From Janthinobacterium sp. (lineage in GTDB: Bacteria; Pseudomonadota; Gammaproteobacteria; Burkholderiales; Chitinibacteraceae): DNA of 64,000 nt. Position 1 is the first letter of the stretch, and every line of letters starts with the position of its first letter. Of the stretch, positions 61,866 through 64,000 are shown piece by piece. The translations under genes were made by a program, and so were the position numbers. The notes beneath the pieces are model-generated. The model saw nothing but the letters and a program-made list of their open reading frames with translations. It was not told where the DNA came from and did not search any database. The DNA lies in assembly GCA_025360045.1 (NCBI GenBank), contig JANYCY010000052.1, positions 114,189 to 178,188 of the forward strand, in the 5' to 3' direction.

Positions 61866-63240
61866 TTTCTCTATCAAGCGACAGCTCCTCCTGTGGTTAC
61901 TCATACCGCAGGGGGTGCTTTGGCTTGCCGGTGCATTCTTAAGCTATAATGTCGCCAAGCATTATACCAACATGGCTATTGATGACAGTTTAATGCAAAC
62001 TGCTCGCTCGATAGGCCGACAAATCAAGCCGCAAGACAATGGGCTGATTATTGATTTCCCCCACGCACTCCAGCTTTTACTTAATGATGATGCAGATGAG
62101 CGCCTTTTTTATATGGTCTCGCTCAACACTGGCGGCGTGATCTTTAGCAATAGCGATTTGCCCACGCTCGCAACCCATCAAAAGCCCGACAATCAAATTA
62201 TTTTTTATGATGCGAACGTTCAAAACGAGTCGCTCCGCATTGTTTCACTGTATTTCCCCGTAGAAATCACCCAGCAAAAAAAATGGCTACATGTTCAGGT
62301 CGGCAAAAGCACCGAGGCACGCAATCAATTATCCCGCAAAATATTAATCGACATCGCCGCCCCGCTCGCCATCTTAATTTTTGTGATGAGTTTCTTAGTC
62401 TGGTGGGGGATTAACCGTGGCTTACGCCCCTTAGCCCGCTTGCAGCACCAAATTGAAGCGCATTCTGGCCAAGATACTTCTCCGCTCCAGCTCGACAACG
62501 AGCCAGAGGAAGTCGGCGCGCTCACCTCAGCACTCAACCATTTACTCAGCAGCACCAATGAAAGCGTTGCCAGACAGCGCCGTTTTATTGCCGATGCAGC
62601 GCATCAGCTCAGAACACCACTGGCTGGATTAAAATCGCAAACCGAGCTGGCTATGCGCGAAACCACGCCAGAAGGCCTCAGCAACCGCCTATCTATGGTG
62701 CATACCAGCGCCAATCGCAGCATTCACCTTGTTAATCAGCTACTTACCTTGGCCAGATCTGAGCCAGATAGCGCCAAAGGCATGCCACGCATTGCTTTAG
62801 ATTTAGCCAAAATCATTCGTGAGCTAACCGCAGAATGTGTGCCACGCGCCCTTGCCGCAGGCATGGATTTGGGCTGCGACACCGATATTTCCGAAGCCCC
62901 TATGCATGGTAATTCTGCCTTACTGCGCGAGCTATTTACCAATCTGGTTGAAAACGCCATTAAATACATCCCGCGTGGCTGTAATATCACCGTCCGCCTC
63001 AGCATCGAAGGCGAGCACTATGTGGTGGAAGTGGAGGACGATGGCGCAGGAATTCCGGATTCAGATAAAGAGCGCGTATTCGAGCGCTTTTACCGCCGCG
63101 AACAAACGGGCAATGGCTGCGGCTTAGGTATGGCCATTGTCAAAGAAATTACCGAAAGGCATCGCGGCAGCATTCAATTACTCGATGCCGTGCCACATGG
63201 CTTGATTGTGCGGGTAATGCTGCCAATTAAAACGGAATAA
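61852..63240 (+). CDS. Sensor histidine kinase (QseC/TctE-like)
   Basis: A 462-residue membrane kinase: TM1 ~8-30 (LLLWLLIPQGVLWLAGAFLS), a periplasmic sensor (~32-158, 2CSK_N-like), TM2 ~162-184, a HAMP-like region, HisKA with phospho-His in DAAHQLRTPLAGLKSQTELA (~246), and HATPase (N box NLVENAIKYIPRG; GNGCGLGMAIVKEITERH). ATG 61852 overlaps the regulator gene by 14 bases; an earlier in-frame start at 61807 is less likely. Phosphorylates the preceding regulator. Ligand unknown. Confidence 0.9.
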   Translation: MLRGNFSIKRQLLLWLLIPQGVLWLAGAFLSYNVAKHYTNMAIDDSLMQTARSIGRQIKPQDNGLIIDFPHALQLLLNDDADERLFYMVSLNTGGVIFSNSDLPTLATHQKPDNQIIFYDANVQNESLRIVSLYFPVEITQQKKWLHVQVGKSTEARNQLSRKILIDIAAPLAILIFVMSFLVWWGINRGLRPLARLQHQIEAHSGQDTSPLQLDNEPEEVGALTSALNHLLSSTNESVARQRRFIADAAHQLRTPLAGLKSQTELAMRETTPEGLSNRLSMVHTSANRSIHLVNQLLTLARSEPDSAKGMPRIALDLAKIIRELTAECVPRALAAGMDLGCDTDISEAPMHGNSALLRELFTNLVENAIKYIPRGCNITVRLSIEGEHYVVEVEDDGAGIPDSDKERVFERFYRREQTGNGCGLGMAIVKEITERHRGSIQLLDAVPHGLIVRVMLPIKTE

Positions 63241-63292
63241 GGGCGTTATTGAGCGAAGGACTTTGCTCGTATTAACTTCCCTGATTTAAATT

Positions 63293-63510
63293 GTAGTTCG
63301 GGTGCAACCCGCGAGCTATACTGAAAACACTCGGGTTGCACCCGCCCTACGATGATTTAATACTTGTCATTGTGCGGCAGTTTATAGGATGTACAACGAC
63401 GAAGTCGTTGCGCACCACGGGCGATGCGCAAGAAAAACGACTTGTAAGCCCCATAAAAACCAACAATGCTTTTGACCTTAAGTTGATCGGTTTGGGTTTC
63501 ACTCGCCCTA
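63293..63510. repeat. R2 palindrome followed by R1 composite
   Basis: 63293-63350: GTAGTTCGGGTGCAACCCGCG to CTCGGGTTGCACCCGCCCTAC (one arm slightly decayed). 63383-63455: an R1 core with TATAGGATGTACAACGACG. 63473-63510: CCTTAAGTTGATCGGTTTGG and TTTCACTCGCCCTA, the outer R1/R2 right end. Decayed relative to the 31.7-kb composite. Fills the gap after the histidine kinase gene. Confidence 0.75.
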
Positions 63511-63522
63511 AGTCACAATCAA

Positions 63523-63738
63523 TTAATCTTCTGATTTAGTCCCTATCGGTGCCAGCTCAGATTCAACTGACTCAACACTAGGCATATCACTAATAATTCG
63601 CCCGCCTACCGAATAATAATTAGGAATCCCTTTTGCACGATTCCGCTTTTGTGCTTTATGGGCAGCATCACTGCCAATACGCTGCATTTCTAAAGCGCAT
63701 TGATAACTTGAGGGCTTAAGCTTTGCTTTATCAATCAT
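63523..63738 (-). CDS. Small hypothetical protein
   Basis: A 71-residue protein, Lys/Ser-rich N-terminus (KAKLKPSSYQCALEMQRIG) and an acidic C-terminus (DMPSVESVESELAPIGTKSE), with a short beta-like middle (GIPNYYSVGGRIISD). The ATG lies 5 bases after the stop of a truncated gene on the same strand, suggesting an operon of two small genes. A partner role such as toxin-antitoxin is possible, but nothing in the sequence proves it. Not recognised. Confidence 0.55.
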   Translation of the reverse strand: MIDKAKLKPSSYQCALEMQRIGSDAAHKAQKRNRAKGIPNYYSVGGRIISDMPSVESVESELAPIGTKSED

Positions 63739-63743
63739 TTTGG

Positions 63744-63899
63744 CTACTCCAAGCTAGCAAGAAAAATACTCATTTCATCTGAATCTACTACAGCAAAAGC
63801 ATTTGCTTCGCCAAGAGCAATCAAGCGAAAACCTTCTTCTGTATTACTAAACAATTGCCCTAAGGAACCTCTGCTCAAATCACCTGCTAAAATAACATC
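63744..63899 (-). pseudogene. 3' remnant of an unknown gene, cut by an IS5-type insertion
   Basis: The last 51 codons (ending ...EMSIFLASLE) are open on the minus strand up to about 63899, beyond which a stop appears in the DNA next to a transposase start. The C-terminal part DVILAGDLSRGSLGQL and GFRLIALGEANAFAVVDSDE looks like genuine protein. The missing N-terminus is presumably displaced by the element whose transposase begins at 63923. Family not recognised. Confidence 0.65.
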
Positions 63900-63922
63900 A
63901 CATCAAGGGCGCGAGATTAAAA

Positions 63923-64000
63923 ATGAAAAAATCTGGGCAGCTAAGTTTTTCAGATGCGGAGCACGCATTAAAGAAAAAACAAACGCGTCGTGAGCGATTT
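63923..64000 (+). mobile_element. IS5-family transposase, 5' end only
   Basis: The first 26 codons of a transposase running off the window: GQLSFSDAEHALKKKQTRRE matches the IS5 start ([21 protein letters not shown]-like family pattern). The DNA between 63900 and 63922 must include the left end of the element, but the terminal inverted repeat cannot be defined without the other end. Confidence 0.75.

Overview
The window looks like chromosomal DNA of a betaproteobacterium, probably Neisseriales (Chromobacterium/Iodobacter/Chitinibacter-like). This is an inference from the housekeeping proteins (alaS, trpS with a C-terminal extension, dnaB, hemH, the ratA-ratB pair), the Bcr, TgpA and Hmp types, and moderate base composition. 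No rRNA, tRNA, CRISPR array or phage was recognised.

Layout. 1-3.6 kb: a broken DUF4239-type membrane gene, an outer-membrane beta-barrel protein, and a GNAT-Nudix fusion coupled to a methyltransferase. 3.8-7.3 kb: a Fur-box-controlled haem uptake pair (TonB receptor plus HmuY-like lipoprotein). 7.3-12.3 kb: lytic transglycosylase, LysR regulator, DsbA-like protein, NAD(P)-binding protein and a Bcr-type exporter. 12.7-15.3 kb: alaS. 15.4-20.5 kb: repeat-rich DNA, then a two-gene McrBC-like (McrB NTPase plus DUF2357/PD-(D/E)XK) restriction system. 20.6-24.3 kb: small enzymes, GNATs and a GFA-fold protein. 24.7-31.6 kb: trpS, a DUF5666 lipoprotein, hmp and dnaB. 32.0-38.4 kb: ratA-ratB facing a five-gene stressosome operon (rsbR with a globin-type sensor, rsbS, rsbT, rsbX-like phosphatase, hybrid histidine kinase). 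39.7-45.3 kb: a mannoside-degradation operon (clan GH-A glycosidase, GH125, AGE epimerase). 45.2-46.3 kb: a toxin-antitoxin pair between two identical 102-bp copies of the epimerase 3' end. 47-55.5 kb: DUF445 protein, YbaK, SelO, PiT transporter, Ig-like lipoprotein and histone-deacetylase-like enzyme. 55.7-60 kb: a MoxR-DUF58-TgpA set. 60-63.2 kb: hemH and a QseBC/TctDE-like two-component system. The right edge holds a small gene, the 3' remnant of another, and the start of an IS5-family transposase.

Gene junctions are unusually rich in interspersed repeats. R1 is about 70 bp (ends TATAGGGTGT/ACACCCTATA), often inside a longer inverted repeat (AATCCTATCAACTTAAG). R2 is a GTAGGGCGGGTG palindrome. 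R3 is about 325 bp with terminal inverted repeats CCCCATACGCGCTAA. R4 is a CACGGAG-rich block. They are nested: R1 sits inside R2 at 31.7 kb, and R3 plus R1 sit inside R2 at 46.4-47.0 kb.

Themes linking the genes are haem, oxygen and NO (haem uptake, ferrochelatase, flavohaemoglobin, globin-type stressosome sensor), mannoside catabolism and defence. The most interesting loci are the stressosome, whose RsbS has Val where the phospho-acceptor Ser is expected; the TA cassette inside a 102-bp direct repeat; and the nested palindromic repeats. All calls come from reading the sequence; no database search was run.
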